From contig JASWJB010000522.1 of NCBI GenBank assembly GCA_032433595.1, positions 1-19,811 of the forward strand: DNA of 19,811 bases, given 5' to 3'. The stretch is from Conoideocrella luteorostrata (lineage: Eukaryota > Ascomycota > Sordariomycetes > Hypocreales > Clavicipitaceae). A program made the translations under genes and the position numbers. The notes beneath the pieces are model-generated. The model was not told where the DNA came from. It searched no databases and was given only the letters and a program-made list of their open reading frames with translations. Positions 1-7,691 of this stretch are shown piece after piece; the stretch's first letter is position 1, and each line of letters opens with the position of its first letter.

Positions 1-188
1 TTTCTTTTTTTTTTTTTAACCATTGCGAGGCGCTGCTAAATATATCGTGTTGAAGATACAGAGTAACTGCTCCGCAGCCCAACTCGTCATGATCTCGCTA
101 ATCAGGCAAGAGACTATCTATGTCGCAAGACAAACATAAATGCTAGCTCCTGGTAGCCGTCTTCTGGGCTTGTGGACAGCGAAGGGTT

Positions 189-210
189 TACTCCGTACTC
201 AATACGGAGA
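189..210. repeat. TACTCCGTA copy with inverted near-copy
   Basis: TACTCCGTA is at 189-197 and TACGGAGA at 203-210, giving an inverted pair with TCCGTA and TACGGA arms around a 5-base spacer. It is one of seven exact copies of this 9-mer (either orientation) in the window. The function is unknown. Confidence 0.6.
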
Positions 211-591
211 TGCGACTTGGGTCAAGCATTATCGTCGGAGCTCGGCAGCTACCCGTGGTCTGGTACAAGGTTGGGGGCATTTGCAATTTATTCAGCTTGC
301 CCTTCTGCGTCTCACGCTGGTGACGAAATCCCCCTGATCACACGATAGCTGCGTAATCCCTCTGGTCTTCTGATCTCCTGATCTCAATATCATAGACAGG
401 CGCGTCATTGAAGCAAGGTCAGTCAGAGCACGCTTAGCATTAGAGCCCAGAAACAATCCGCCAAAGGGTTAGTCGCGAAATCTTTTCGAGACGACTGGTA
501 AAGAGTTTGATAGACAAGAGATAAATTTTGTTCACTTGTCGACACGCCCGACAACTCGGTAGGAAGCCAGTTTAACCTCGTCGAATTGATT

Positions 592-611
592 CCCCCCCCT
601 CCCCTCCCCCC
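592..611. repeat. Polypyrimidine C-tract (C8-T-C4-T-C6)
   Basis: The plus strand reads C8 T C4 T C6. The minus strand therefore has G6 A G4 A G8, enough guanines for four runs of three with one-base loops. It could form a G-quadruplex on the minus strand or an i-motif on the plus strand. No gene overlaps it. Confidence 0.6.
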
Positions 612-1275
612 TCGTTGTGCTGTCGGCATCAACTAAAATCGGCCAGTACTGCCGTCGAGTCAGCCGGCCAACTTCGTAAGTCGCGAGCAGGTGCAACTCT
701 CTTGTCCAATCATTATTTTGCCGCGCAAGGTGGAAATCATGGTACAGAATCCGAATTTCTGTGTTGAATGACACCCGAACTCGCATCCGCAACGAGCCAG
801 CCCGGTGTTTCCCTTGTTAAATGCATGAACAACGTAGCGAATGTGCAAATTGTGCCCTTCCTCCACGAGCACCGCGAGTCAAATCTCCATAACAAATGAC
901 CTCATCGTCGAGGTTTCTTGCGTTTTCCTTTGCGTCATCATGACAAATGTACCAGAGATGACAAAGGCTTCTATCCAACTCTTCACTTTCACTCCGTTAT
1001 TGCCATTAGATCACAAATATCTCCGTTTCCATCATAGCGCTAGAAATCGCACCCTATTTCCTATTTCGACTGCGGATGGTCTGTCCCTCCCCAACCACTA
1101 CGCTATCCTGAGCTTGAATATGGGGCTGCTCCCCGCATTTTGCAGGCGACTATGGCCACGATCTGATGCGGACCTCGAGAATTAGCAACCAAATAGGTAC
1201 GTCGCAGTCTCATTGGTGGGAACGACTGTCTCACAAGAAATCTGTTATCTATAATGTCGAAATGCGACTGTCTCC

Positions 1276-1283
1276 TATAAATA
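1276..1283 (+). promoter_or_regulatory. TATA-like box of the SDR gene
   Basis: TATAAATA lies 130 bp upstream of the SDR start codon and is followed by a C/T-rich stretch, a common core-promoter arrangement in filamentous ascomycetes. A transcription start near 1310-1325 would leave a leader of about 90-100 nt. The call rests on motif and position only. Confidence 0.55.
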
Positions 1284-1412
1284 CCCCTTCTCCCTATTCT
1301 CGGGGTTAGAGAGCATCAAATCAAGATTGCAAATCCACTTGTTTCTAAATCCTCGATTGAATCGTAGAGCATATTCATCTGTCTTATATCACTCGCGAAA
1401 AAAACTTCTACA

Positions 1413-2297
1413 ATGGCAGCATCTCCATACAATGTTACATCGCTTTTCGGCGTCAAGGACCTTGTCGCCGTCATTACAGGTGGTGGCTCTGGTCTGGGTG
1501 CTATTGCTGCTCACGCACTCGTTGCCAACGGTGCCAAGCTTGTCTTCATTCTTGGCCGCCGAGAAGAGGCTCTTCTCATGACAAAACAGAACTCGCCAAA
1601 TCCCAACGTGGTTCGCCCCATTGTTTGCGACGTGACGTCTAAGGACAGCTTGGCCGGCGCCGTCGATCGCGTGCGCTCAGAAATCGGCTACATCGACGTG
1701 CTTTTCGCCAATAGCGGCATCAACAAGGCAGGTACAGGGATTATCAACGGCAGCGACGATATCAAGTCTCTACAACAAAGACTATGGGAGCCTGAGATGG
1801 ACGACTTTACCAGTAATTTACACGTCAACGTTGCCGGCGCATACTACACTGCCGTAGCTTTCCTTGATCTTTTAGACGAGGGCAACAAGCGAGCCGTCGT
1901 GTCTGAAAAGTCCCAGATAGTGCTTCTCTCTTCAGTTGCCGGCTTCTCCCGCGTGCCGTTTTCTGGGTTTGCCTATAGCGCCAGCAAAGCAGCCATAACT
2001 CACATGACAAAGCAGCTATCGACGACATTTGCGCAGTATAAGATTCGCGTTAATGCGATTGCTCCAGGGTTCTTCCCGAGCGAGATGACGCAGAATTTGT
2101 CATTTATGAAGACAGATAAAAACCCGAGGGAAGAAGGCGCCTTGGCCTCTCAGATGGTGCCATTGGAAAGAATCGGTACTGAAGAAGACTTTGCTGGAGT
2201 TGTTTTATTCCTTTCCAGCAAGGCCGGTGGGTACATTACCGGCACCATCATTGTGACCGATGGTGGACGTATAACCACCTTCCCTAGTAGTTATTGA
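1413..2297 (+). CDS. Short-chain dehydrogenase/reductase (RhlG-like 3-oxoacyl reductase group)
   Basis: This is a 294-residue classical SDR in a single exon, an NAD(P)(H)-dependent oxidoreductase with a Rossmann fold, probably soluble in the cytosol. The cofactor motif TGGGSGLG is at residues 22-29. Arg49-Arg50 after the second strand suggest a preference for NADPH. An NSG variant of the NNAG motif is at 100-102, the likely catalytic Ser is 174, and the YSASK motif gives Tyr188 and Lys192. The substrate loop has APGFFPSEMT, which matches the APGRFPSRMT type of RhlG, and the C-terminus has the usual GxxxTG...DGG segment. Length is normal for the family. The ATG has a good context (A at -3, G at +4) and a TATA-like box lies 130 bp upstream. 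The substrate cannot be read from sequence; fungal relatives are often named rhamnolipid-type 3-oxoacyl-ACP reductase or gluconate dehydrogenase by homology alone. No biosynthetic partner is adjacent. Confidence 0.93.
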   Translation: MAASPYNVTSLFGVKDLVAVITGGGSGLGAIAAHALVANGAKLVFILGRREEALLMTKQNSPNPNVVRPIVCDVTSKDSLAGAVDRVRSEIGYIDVLFANSGINKAGTGIINGSDDIKSLQQRLWEPEMDDFTSNLHVNVAGAYYTAVAFLDLLDEGNKRAVVSEKSQIVLLSSVAGFSRVPFSGFAYSASKAAITHMTKQLSTTFAQYKIRVNAIAPGFFPSEMTQNLSFMKTDKNPREEGALASQMVPLERIGTEEDFAGVVLFLSSKAGGYITGTIIVTDGGRITTFPSSY

Positions 2298-2408
2298 CAA
2301 GGCTCGTTGATCGCTTCGCTATGACGTTGGCAGTGTCATCTCGAATTCAAGATAAACGACATTTTGTACGCAGTACTTGATAGATTTAGGCTGTTTCGCA
2401 ATTTCGCC

Positions 2409-2414
2409 AATAAA
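2409..2414 (+). terminator. AATAAA polyadenylation-type signal of the SDR gene
   Basis: AATAAA lies 112 bp downstream of the SDR stop codon, a typical 3' UTR distance in filamentous fungi. Fungal poly(A) signals are degenerate, so this is a plausible but unproven element. Confidence 0.4.
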
Positions 2415-3380
2415 AACCCATGTCAGCAAGGTCAACAACCTAGCTACAAACTCTTCATCATGTTCGTCTTCCACTTGTGAAAGCCACATGCCTCTGTCGG
2501 TTGGTCATTAACAATCCCTGTTGACCCGGTGCCTAGCATGCTTTAAGGGTCTCGTTGCTTCTTTTCTTCCTTTTCCCCTTCTATAGACCGCTTGTTCCCT
2601 CTCGTCTCACCGAACCAGAGACGCGAGTCGTAACTCGCCCTAAGGTTGTTATCAAGCGACGATGCGTAGTAAACTTTTAGCAAGGTGTCTGACCATATTC
2701 ACCGGAAGGCCTCCCCGGGCTTTAGACAAAATGTTAAATACAAGGATGAAACAAACCACGAGGGTCGGTAACGAGCGAACAGCCAGGCACCAACTCGGCA
2801 CAGGCCTTCAAACGGGTGCCAACAGGCAAGAGGTGTGAACATAACAAGGTTTTGTCAGATTCACGAGTCAAATTAGTTTCACAATTCCAAACACCCGGTA
2901 CAGACTACCAATGCCGTTATCCTGTCCATCATTCTTTACTCCCCCGGCGGAAAGAAATTGACTGGAGGAGGCACATGGGTATGTGTGCTCGTAGCCCAAG
3001 CGATATCCCCACGTTGCGGGGATGGCTTATATCATTGGACACCTCCAACCAAGCAATGTTTTGTTTTTCGGCCGGTGGCAGCTCCCCCCTTGCCCGCTGG
3101 CTGACGACGACAATTTTCCCAAATATCATATTATTTTGGTAGCCTGTGCTCCGTAAGTGCTGAACATGTGTCGTTGCGATTGTGGTAGTTGTTGCGACGA
3201 GGTTTGGGTTGACCAGGGCGGCGCGGAAGTTGACTCGTGAGAGCGAGGATCTGCAGCTTCTAGAAGGTGTTGCTGAAGCCATTAAGAGGTAACAATTTAC
3301 GGCGGGAAGGCGGGAGGAAACCGTCCGGCGGGGCAAGCGAGCGTTTGAACATTATTAGTGCCTTTATAACGGTTGACTTG

Positions 3381-3389
3381 TACTCCGTA
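3381..3389 (-). repeat. TACTCCGTA copy
   Basis: This is an exact copy of the over-represented 9-mer, TACGGAGTA on the minus strand, lying alone in the convergent spacer. Confidence 0.6.
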
Positions 3390-3800
3390 ACCTCGAGCGG
3401 TTTCCAGACTATTTAACGCCACGATTGTTCCGCGTCGGCAGCACAGCCTTTGCGGTCATTAGCTACCCTGTACCTTGGAATGAAATTTTCCATTTGGCGT
3501 TGAGCGCATCGATATCAATTTATGTTCTCCATGCGAGAGAATTTTCGAAATAATTCTGTATTCAATGCTAGCGGTCACACCAAGTATTTTAGACCCTTGC
3601 GTAGAAAGTGATTAACTTGTTCACGCCAATACTGAAGAATAACTACCGTGTAGCCGAAAGTGTCCCACGGACAAAAAATGACAATGGATTCTATTTCTTT
3701 CATGTTCTTTTTAATTTTTGCAGGACACAGCGCTCTCTAAAATACTAGATGCCCATAAGAAGCAACTCTCACAAATCGATCATTGTGACATATTCGATCT

Positions 3801-3859
3801 GAGGAACAACTGTTGATGTACCATCGCTCAATGGCTTGTTCCTCACATCAACAATGGTA
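3801..3859. repeat. Two interlocked perfect 9-bp inverted repeats (pseudoknot topology)
   Basis: Arm A, GAGGAACAA (3801-3809), is the exact reverse complement of A' (3836-3844). Arm B, TGTTGATGT (3811-3819), is the exact reverse complement of B' (3845-3853). A third short pair follows: TACCAT (3819-3824) with ATGGTA (3854-3859). The order is A-B-C-A'-B'-C', so the pairs cross instead of nesting: the two 9-bp stems either exclude each other or form an H-type pseudoknot. CCAT (3821-3824) can also pair with ATGG (3831-3834) inside the A/A' loop. The element begins about 105 nt past the stop codon of the protamine-P1-like gene and so may lie in its 3' UTR. Confidence 0.75.
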
Positions 3860-3963
3860 ATGTAATGCAGAATGCCTATCTTTTAACAAAAAAAAAAAAA
3901 ACAACCCAAAAAAAACTTCAAAATACACGCTTCTGCCTTTAATACATTTGAATGTGCCAATCG

Positions 3964-6861
3964 CTAACTGTTCTGGGCTCTCATAGATTTTGTAGTGGCG
4001 CCAGCCCTCTTTGCATGGTCCAACTCGGCATCAATATTCCAAGTGTCCCAGAAGCCTCCCATTTCCCGAACCATGTCTTCAACAATGTCCATGGGCTCTT
4101 CAGAGGCACGGTCACAAGTCAAACAAGTCGACGCTTCGTTGTCTGCTTTATCTCTAGGCTGCGCAGCTTCGTCATCCGTGTGAGCCACAGTGTCGGCCAC
4201 TAGCAACGTCTCAGCCATGGTTAGTGGGCCAGGACTTAATCCCTTTTGCTGTGAATTGATGGGCACGGGATCTTCCCGATGCTCGTCTCTACGGTTTGCA
4301 ATAGCCGCAAAGTGCTTGGAGAATTTGTTGTCGGTTTTCGGAAGGTCACTTATCGGGGTCTCTGGTGGAGGAGAGCCTTGTCGTTTAAGGGGGTTAGTTA
4401 CATCAGAAGTGACGGTGCCTTCGTCACGTGAAACAGAAGAACTCTCAAAATTCACCAGCGATGCCGCCCAGGAAACGTGAAGATCTGGACGTTTCTTGCT
4501 CCATCGGGTCCTTAGGACCGATGGGTGCGACCCGTGACTGTTTCTATTCAACGCTCGGTGACCCGAAGGCAAGATGTGGCTCCTTCTTGACCGGTCCGGC
4601 GATGGTGACATGAAAGACGCAAACGGCTTGAAGTAGAATTGGGGCTCTGGTGTACCCGGCCGCTGTCGTGTTATGGATGGCTTCACAAGTCTTTCCCAGT
4701 CAACATTATGGTCAATGGAGCTCGATGACCGAGAAGCTCCGTCACACGCCTCTGTGTTTGGTGCCCGAGGACTTTCGCTTTGAGCTTCAGTTTTGAGAGC
4801 AATTTCCGTCAAGTTTTCACTTCGTGGTGTCATTTTGGTTTTGATGAGATTAGGGGACAGAGAATCCAAAGCCTTCCTAGGCAGAATCGCGTGATCCGAC
4901 TCGGTCCACGGGCTTTGCTGCGAAATGGCGACGGCCTTGTCAGGGGCTTCAAGGGCTTCTGACAAGCTCTTTGAGGTAACGCCAGCCGCTTCGTTCACCG
5001 TCTTTGTTGTCTCTGGTGCAGATTGCATATCAGCAATGTTTGTGCGCATATGGGACTGTATTAATTCTTGATCTCTGTCTTCGGCTGTATGCATTGGGTT
5101 TGTCGCTACCGGGACCGTGAGTGCACCTGTCTCCGTGAGGGGTGCGTCGAAAAACTCGGACTTGACGGCAACTTCTGTTTTGTCTGCTTGATTACTAACG
5201 CTTGATCCCTGAATCTCAATGGTTTTCGGTGTAGCCGATGGCGATCCTGCAGTCAATTGTGAGAGTCTGGCCCATGGACTCGAGGGAACAAAACGGTTGA
5301 AAATACTCTTGAAACTGAACTCGGTTGACTCTTTACCAGGTGAATGCTTTGATGATATCGTGCTCGTTGGTGTCGTTGGGTTTTCGGCCTCCACCTTGAC
5401 TTGTACATCAAATTTGGCCGAGGAAACGTCAGGAGAGTTGCCATTATCACTGCCCGTAGCTAGTAGTTCAGTACGGGATTGTATAGACCCTTGCTCAGTT
5501 GGCTCTGGTTTGGCATCCGTCATGCCTCCCACTTTAGTATCCGCTCCTGATTCATGTAATACCAATGCCTGGTTGCTAATGATTGAGTTGATTGGAGACA
5601 CCGGTTCAACATCAGCTCTCAGATTTGAAATTTCCGCACCCTCTGTACGCGAAGCTACATTGTCATGGCTTTTATTGACAGAGTTCCCGGAGTTGGTGCG
5701 AATGACTGCCATGGCGCTTTTGTCATCTTCCAAATTTGCCGCGGATATGTAGGCTTCGGCCCGGTCGGCTTCAGATATCTGTCTGGTGCTGACCAACCTG
5801 TCCGTGACAGCCTCATTAACAGTGAATGAGGCATTATTACGCACATGTTTCTCTTCGTAGTGCTCCAACCTTGTCAAGCTAGACTCAACGCAATGATTCG
5901 CATAACGTAGCCGAGACGGTGTCGTTTGAGTTGCTGCCGACGAAGTGATGTAGTTTCGTAGCGGCTTTACTTCTCTGCAGGACGATGCGTGTGGAACATT
6001 CCGCAGAGAAACGGGGGACGACAGAGTCGCGGCGGCAGCCTTACTAGGGCTGAGCTCATCGTCAGACTCAATCCCTTTTGTACCCTTGGCACTCCACATA
6101 TGGTTTCTTGGAGATCTCCTCTTTGACGGCGAGCTGACTGGCCTTGTATTCTCGAAGCTCGATGGTGGCGTGTCCGCCATGAGTTCATCAACATCGTCGT
6201 CTCGAACCTGATTCATGCTCTGGTTCGGACTGGACCTACGTCTCTTGACAGAGTCCTTTTTCAGCCATCCGGAACCAGATGCTCGTCTTTTCTTCACCGG
6301 TGTGGAAGCATCTGACTTGTTAGAAGCCCAAAAGTCATATTGCTGGGCTGGTTGCCTATCAATTTGTTCCCGCCACTGGTTAACCTTCTCAACTTCGTCC
6401 ACCTCTAGATATGTATGTGATTTCGCGTACGGGGCCTGCTTAAGGCTTTCCGGGCTTGGAAGATGGCAATCGGTAGCACGAGGTTGAAGTGTCGTTTCTT
6501 TGCCGGGCAGAATTTGTGTTAAGTTTTTACTTTGCGAAATGGTAGAATTTCGGACTTGAGAGGTTTCTGTGTCGTGCTTTGAGGGAGATTTGTTCCGTCT
6601 GGATATCCACGGATTGGCCCATCCTGAGATTTTGTCAAATGGCCCTTTCAGTGAGGCTGATAGAAGGGTGGGAATATTTCCAGCTAGAAAACGCTGTCCA
6701 GCTTCCTCGTATCGACGCCGTCTATGAGATGGAGATTCGTAACCTTCGTCTTCTGAGCCTTCATAAAAAATGTCTTCTACCTCACAAAAGGACTCGGAGT
6801 AGATAATGTCGTCGTCCCATATCTCCCTATTCTCAACTGACATTTCCTTCCTTGCTGCCAT
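3964..6861 (-). CDS. Protamine-P1-like, disordered Ser/Thr/Pro-rich fungal protein
   Basis: The protein is 965 residues in one exon. The conserved-looking part is the first ~85 residues: an acidic, aromatic stretch beginning around Trp14 (IWDDDIIY), an acidic block (EGSEDEGYES), an Arg run at 46-49 followed by YEEAGQRFLAG, and LLSASLKGPF...SGWANPW. I recognise this arrangement from fungal proteins annotated 'protamine P1'; their function is unknown and the name says little about true protamines. The rest is low complexity, rich in S/T-P sites. Basic clusters at KKRR (190-193) and a KRRR about 15 residues later suggest a nuclear protein. The ORF stays open upstream to 6954, but that extension begins with GTG, so the first in-frame ATG (6861, G at -3 and +4) is taken as the start; an ATG six codons later (6843) is an alternative. 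Two out-of-frame ATGs lie just upstream (6896, 6884). It is divergent from cdc11, sharing an 830-bp promoter. Confidence 0.8.
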   Translation of the reverse strand: MAARKEMSVENREIWDDDIIYSESFCEVEDIFYEGSEDEGYESPSHRRRRYEEAGQRFLAGNIPTLLSASLKGPFDKISGWANPWISRRNKSPSKHDTETSQVRNSTISQSKNLTQILPGKETTLQPRATDCHLPSPESLKQAPYAKSHTYLEVDEVEKVNQWREQIDRQPAQQYDFWASNKSDASTPVKKRRASGSGWLKKDSVKRRRSSPNQSMNQVRDDDVDELMADTPPSSFENTRPVSSPSKRRSPRNHMWSAKGTKGIESDDELSPSKAAAATLSSPVSLRNVPHASSCREVKPLRNYITSSAATQTTPSRLRYANHCVESSLTRLEHYEEKHVRNNASFTVNEAVTDRLVSTRQISEADRAEAYISAANLEDDKSAMAVIRTNSGNSVNKSHDNVASRTEGAEISNLRADVEPVSPINSIISNQALVLHESGADTKVGGMTDAKPEPTEQGSIQSRTELLATGSDNGNSPDVSSAKFDVQVKVEAENPTTPTSTISSKHSPGKESTEFSFKSIFNRFVPSSPWARLSQLTAGSPSATPKTIEIQGSSVSNQADKTEVAVKSEFFDAPLTETGALTVPVATNPMHTAEDRDQELIQSHMRTNIADMQSAPETTKTVNEAAGVTSKSLSEALEAPDKAVAISQQSPWTESDHAILPRKALDSLSPNLIKTKMTPRSENLTEIALKTEAQSESPRAPNTEACDGASRSSSSIDHNVDWERLVKPSITRQRPGTPEPQFYFKPFASFMSPSPDRSRRSHILPSGHRALNRNSHGSHPSVLRTRWSKKRPDLHVSWAASLVNFESSSVSRDEGTVTSDVTNPLKRQGSPPPETPISDLPKTDNKFSKHFAAIANRRDEHREDPVPINSQQKGLSPGPLTMAETLLVADTVAHTDDEAAQPRDKADNEASTCLTCDRASEEPMDIVEDMVREMGGFWDTWNIDAELDHAKRAGATTKSMRAQNS

Positions 6862-7056
6862 CCCGTCGACGGAGGGGAGGGCATAAAACAATACATTTGC
6901 GAAGTAATGGGCAAATAATTGAATTATCCGAGAGTAATTGAGTCGAGAAAACACTATCCTCTTTAGGTGCCGTGGAGTAGTTTCAAGGCCTCACCTATAA
7001 TTAATTTGAAAAAGGTGTAAAACGGGCTTTAGGTAGCCAGCCCCCTCGAATTATTG

Positions 7057-7094
7057 ACGCGAGACGCGCCTCGCGTGTACACGTGATGTCGCGT
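7057..7094. promoter_or_regulatory. Cluster of four ACGCG (MCB-like) cores
   Basis: ACGCG occurs at 7057-7061 and 7064-7068 in a direct GACGCG-A-GACGCG arrangement, and in reverse orientation at 7072-7076 and 7090-7094. ACGCG is the core of the MluI cell-cycle box bound by yeast MBF (Mbp1/Swi6; Res1/Res2/Cdc10 in fission yeast). Proximity to cdc11 makes cell-cycle regulation plausible, but this is inferred from motif density alone. Confidence 0.4.
7080..7088 (+). promoter_or_regulatory. CACGTGATG E-box, copy 1
   Basis: This is a palindromic CACGTG core with the extension ATG. The core is the binding sequence of bHLH factors such as Cbf1/Pho4 types. An identical 9-mer lies 201 bp downstream at 7281. 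It sits between the third and fourth ACGCG cores. Confidence 0.4.
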
Positions 7095-7280
7095 AAATTG
7101 GCAAATGGAATGAGACACCTTCATTGTTATACCCCAGGCTTCTCAATTATTACAGTTCCAAGGTCTAAAGACAATTAGCTTGAAGAGACTTTAGTCGAAT
7201 TATGTCTAGTAATTTTTTCATAACTATTTGCGAAAAAGACCAGAATATAGCATCTTTTGATGGCATCGTTGGTCGCAGGC

Positions 7281-7289
7281 CACGTGATG
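7281..7289 (+). promoter_or_regulatory. CACGTGATG E-box, copy 2
   Basis: This is the second exact copy of the extended E-box, in the same orientation as the copy at 7080. It lies 41 bp upstream of a CCAAT box. Confidence 0.4.
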
Positions 7290-7329
7290 GTGACTGTTCT
7301 TGGATGCGTTGGCACAGCAACTTGTGTGG

Positions 7330-7334
7330 CCAAT
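7330..7334 (+). promoter_or_regulatory. CCAAT box
   Basis: CCAAT followed by CAG is a consensus-type site for the fungal CCAAT-binding (Hap/AnCF) complex. It lies 358 bp upstream of the cdc11 start. The motif is short, so chance occurrence is possible. Confidence 0.3.
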
Positions 7335-7691
7335 CAGATGTACTTCAGTGTTTACTTGATGTCTGCCCATCACAAACGCGCCGCACACAGCCATCTCGCG
7401 TACCGAAGTACCCAATGCGACACCGACTCTATTGTGAATAGGGCTCAAATATTCCTACATCCTCATTTCCTTGGCGGTACATGTGTACTTGTCGCATCAG
7501 TAATTGAATTCTTCCATTTCTCAATTGATTCTTCTATTTAGCTCGCTTCTATTGGAAAAGGATATCCAGAACACGAACGGCACGTTTATCTTGTCCACAG
7601 CCCCGCCTATCACCAGCAGCTTTCGAGTATATGGAGTCGTGACAAACTTTCATTCAGATCATTCTACAATCTGAACCATACAAGCGCTACT

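Larger units (their letters stand above)
1..1275. other. Gene-poor left flank upstream of the SDR gene
   Basis: No ORF here looks like a real protein. The longest candidates (for example 841-1185 on the plus strand) have no recognisable domain. The region opens with a T-tract at 1-17, carries a TACTCCGTA copy at 189-197 followed by an inverted near-copy, and has a C-rich tract at 592-611. An ATTGG (reverse CCAAT) lies at 1212-1216, about 60 bp upstream of the TATA-like box, and may belong to the SDR promoter. I see nothing else that can be supported. Confidence 0.5.
2298..3963. other. Convergent spacer between the SDR and protamine-P1-like genes
   Basis: About 1.7 kb lies between two converging genes and should contain both 3' UTRs. 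It holds a small hairpin at 3005-3023 (ATCCCC / GGGGAT arms), a TACTCCGTA copy at 3381-3389, a T-rich stretch ending in a splice-acceptor-like TTTTTGCAG near 3714-3722, interlocked inverted repeats at 3801-3859 and an A-rich tract near 3889-3917. ORFs here (for example 2816-3142) show no recognisable protein. A 41-codon open stretch ending at 3292 reads plausibly near its end but has no start or partner exon. Confidence 0.5.
6862..7691. promoter_or_regulatory. Divergent promoter region of the protamine-P1-like gene and cdc11
   Basis: This 830-bp spacer separates two divergently transcribed genes and must hold both promoters and both leaders. Visible elements are an ACGCG cluster (7057-7094), two identical CACGTGATG boxes (7080-7088 and 7281-7289) and a CCAAT box (7330-7334). 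ORFs inside it (7202-7441 and others) are short, overlapping and unlike known proteins. Confidence 0.7.

Noticed and set aside
841..1185. 114-codon plus-strand ORF starting with ATG
   Set aside because: No domain, irregular composition and no promoter or conserved features; chance-length ORF in a gene-poor flank.
2816..3142. 108-codon plus-strand ORF and the overlapping minus-strand ORF at 2929-3336
   Set aside because: Neither resembles a known protein; the plus-strand frame starts without an ATG of note and both sit in a convergent spacer.
3166..3292. 41-codon open stretch whose end (SEDLQLLEGVAEAIKR) looks protein-like, with GTAAGT and TAG splice-like signals just upstream
   Set aside because: Joining across the 40-nt would-be intron meets an in-frame stop immediately upstream, there is no start codon, and no family is recognised. 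It could be a gene relic but cannot be supported.
3690..3722. T-rich stretch ending in TTTTTGCAG, like a splice acceptor
   Set aside because: No exon with coding character follows or precedes on the plus strand.
6862..6954. N-terminal extension of 31 residues of the protamine-P1-like protein
   Set aside because: It begins with GTG, is hydrophobic and unlike the family, and lies in what should be the 5' leader.
7202..7541. Short ORFs in the divergent promoter
   Set aside because: They overlap on both strands, have no domains and lie among promoter motifs.
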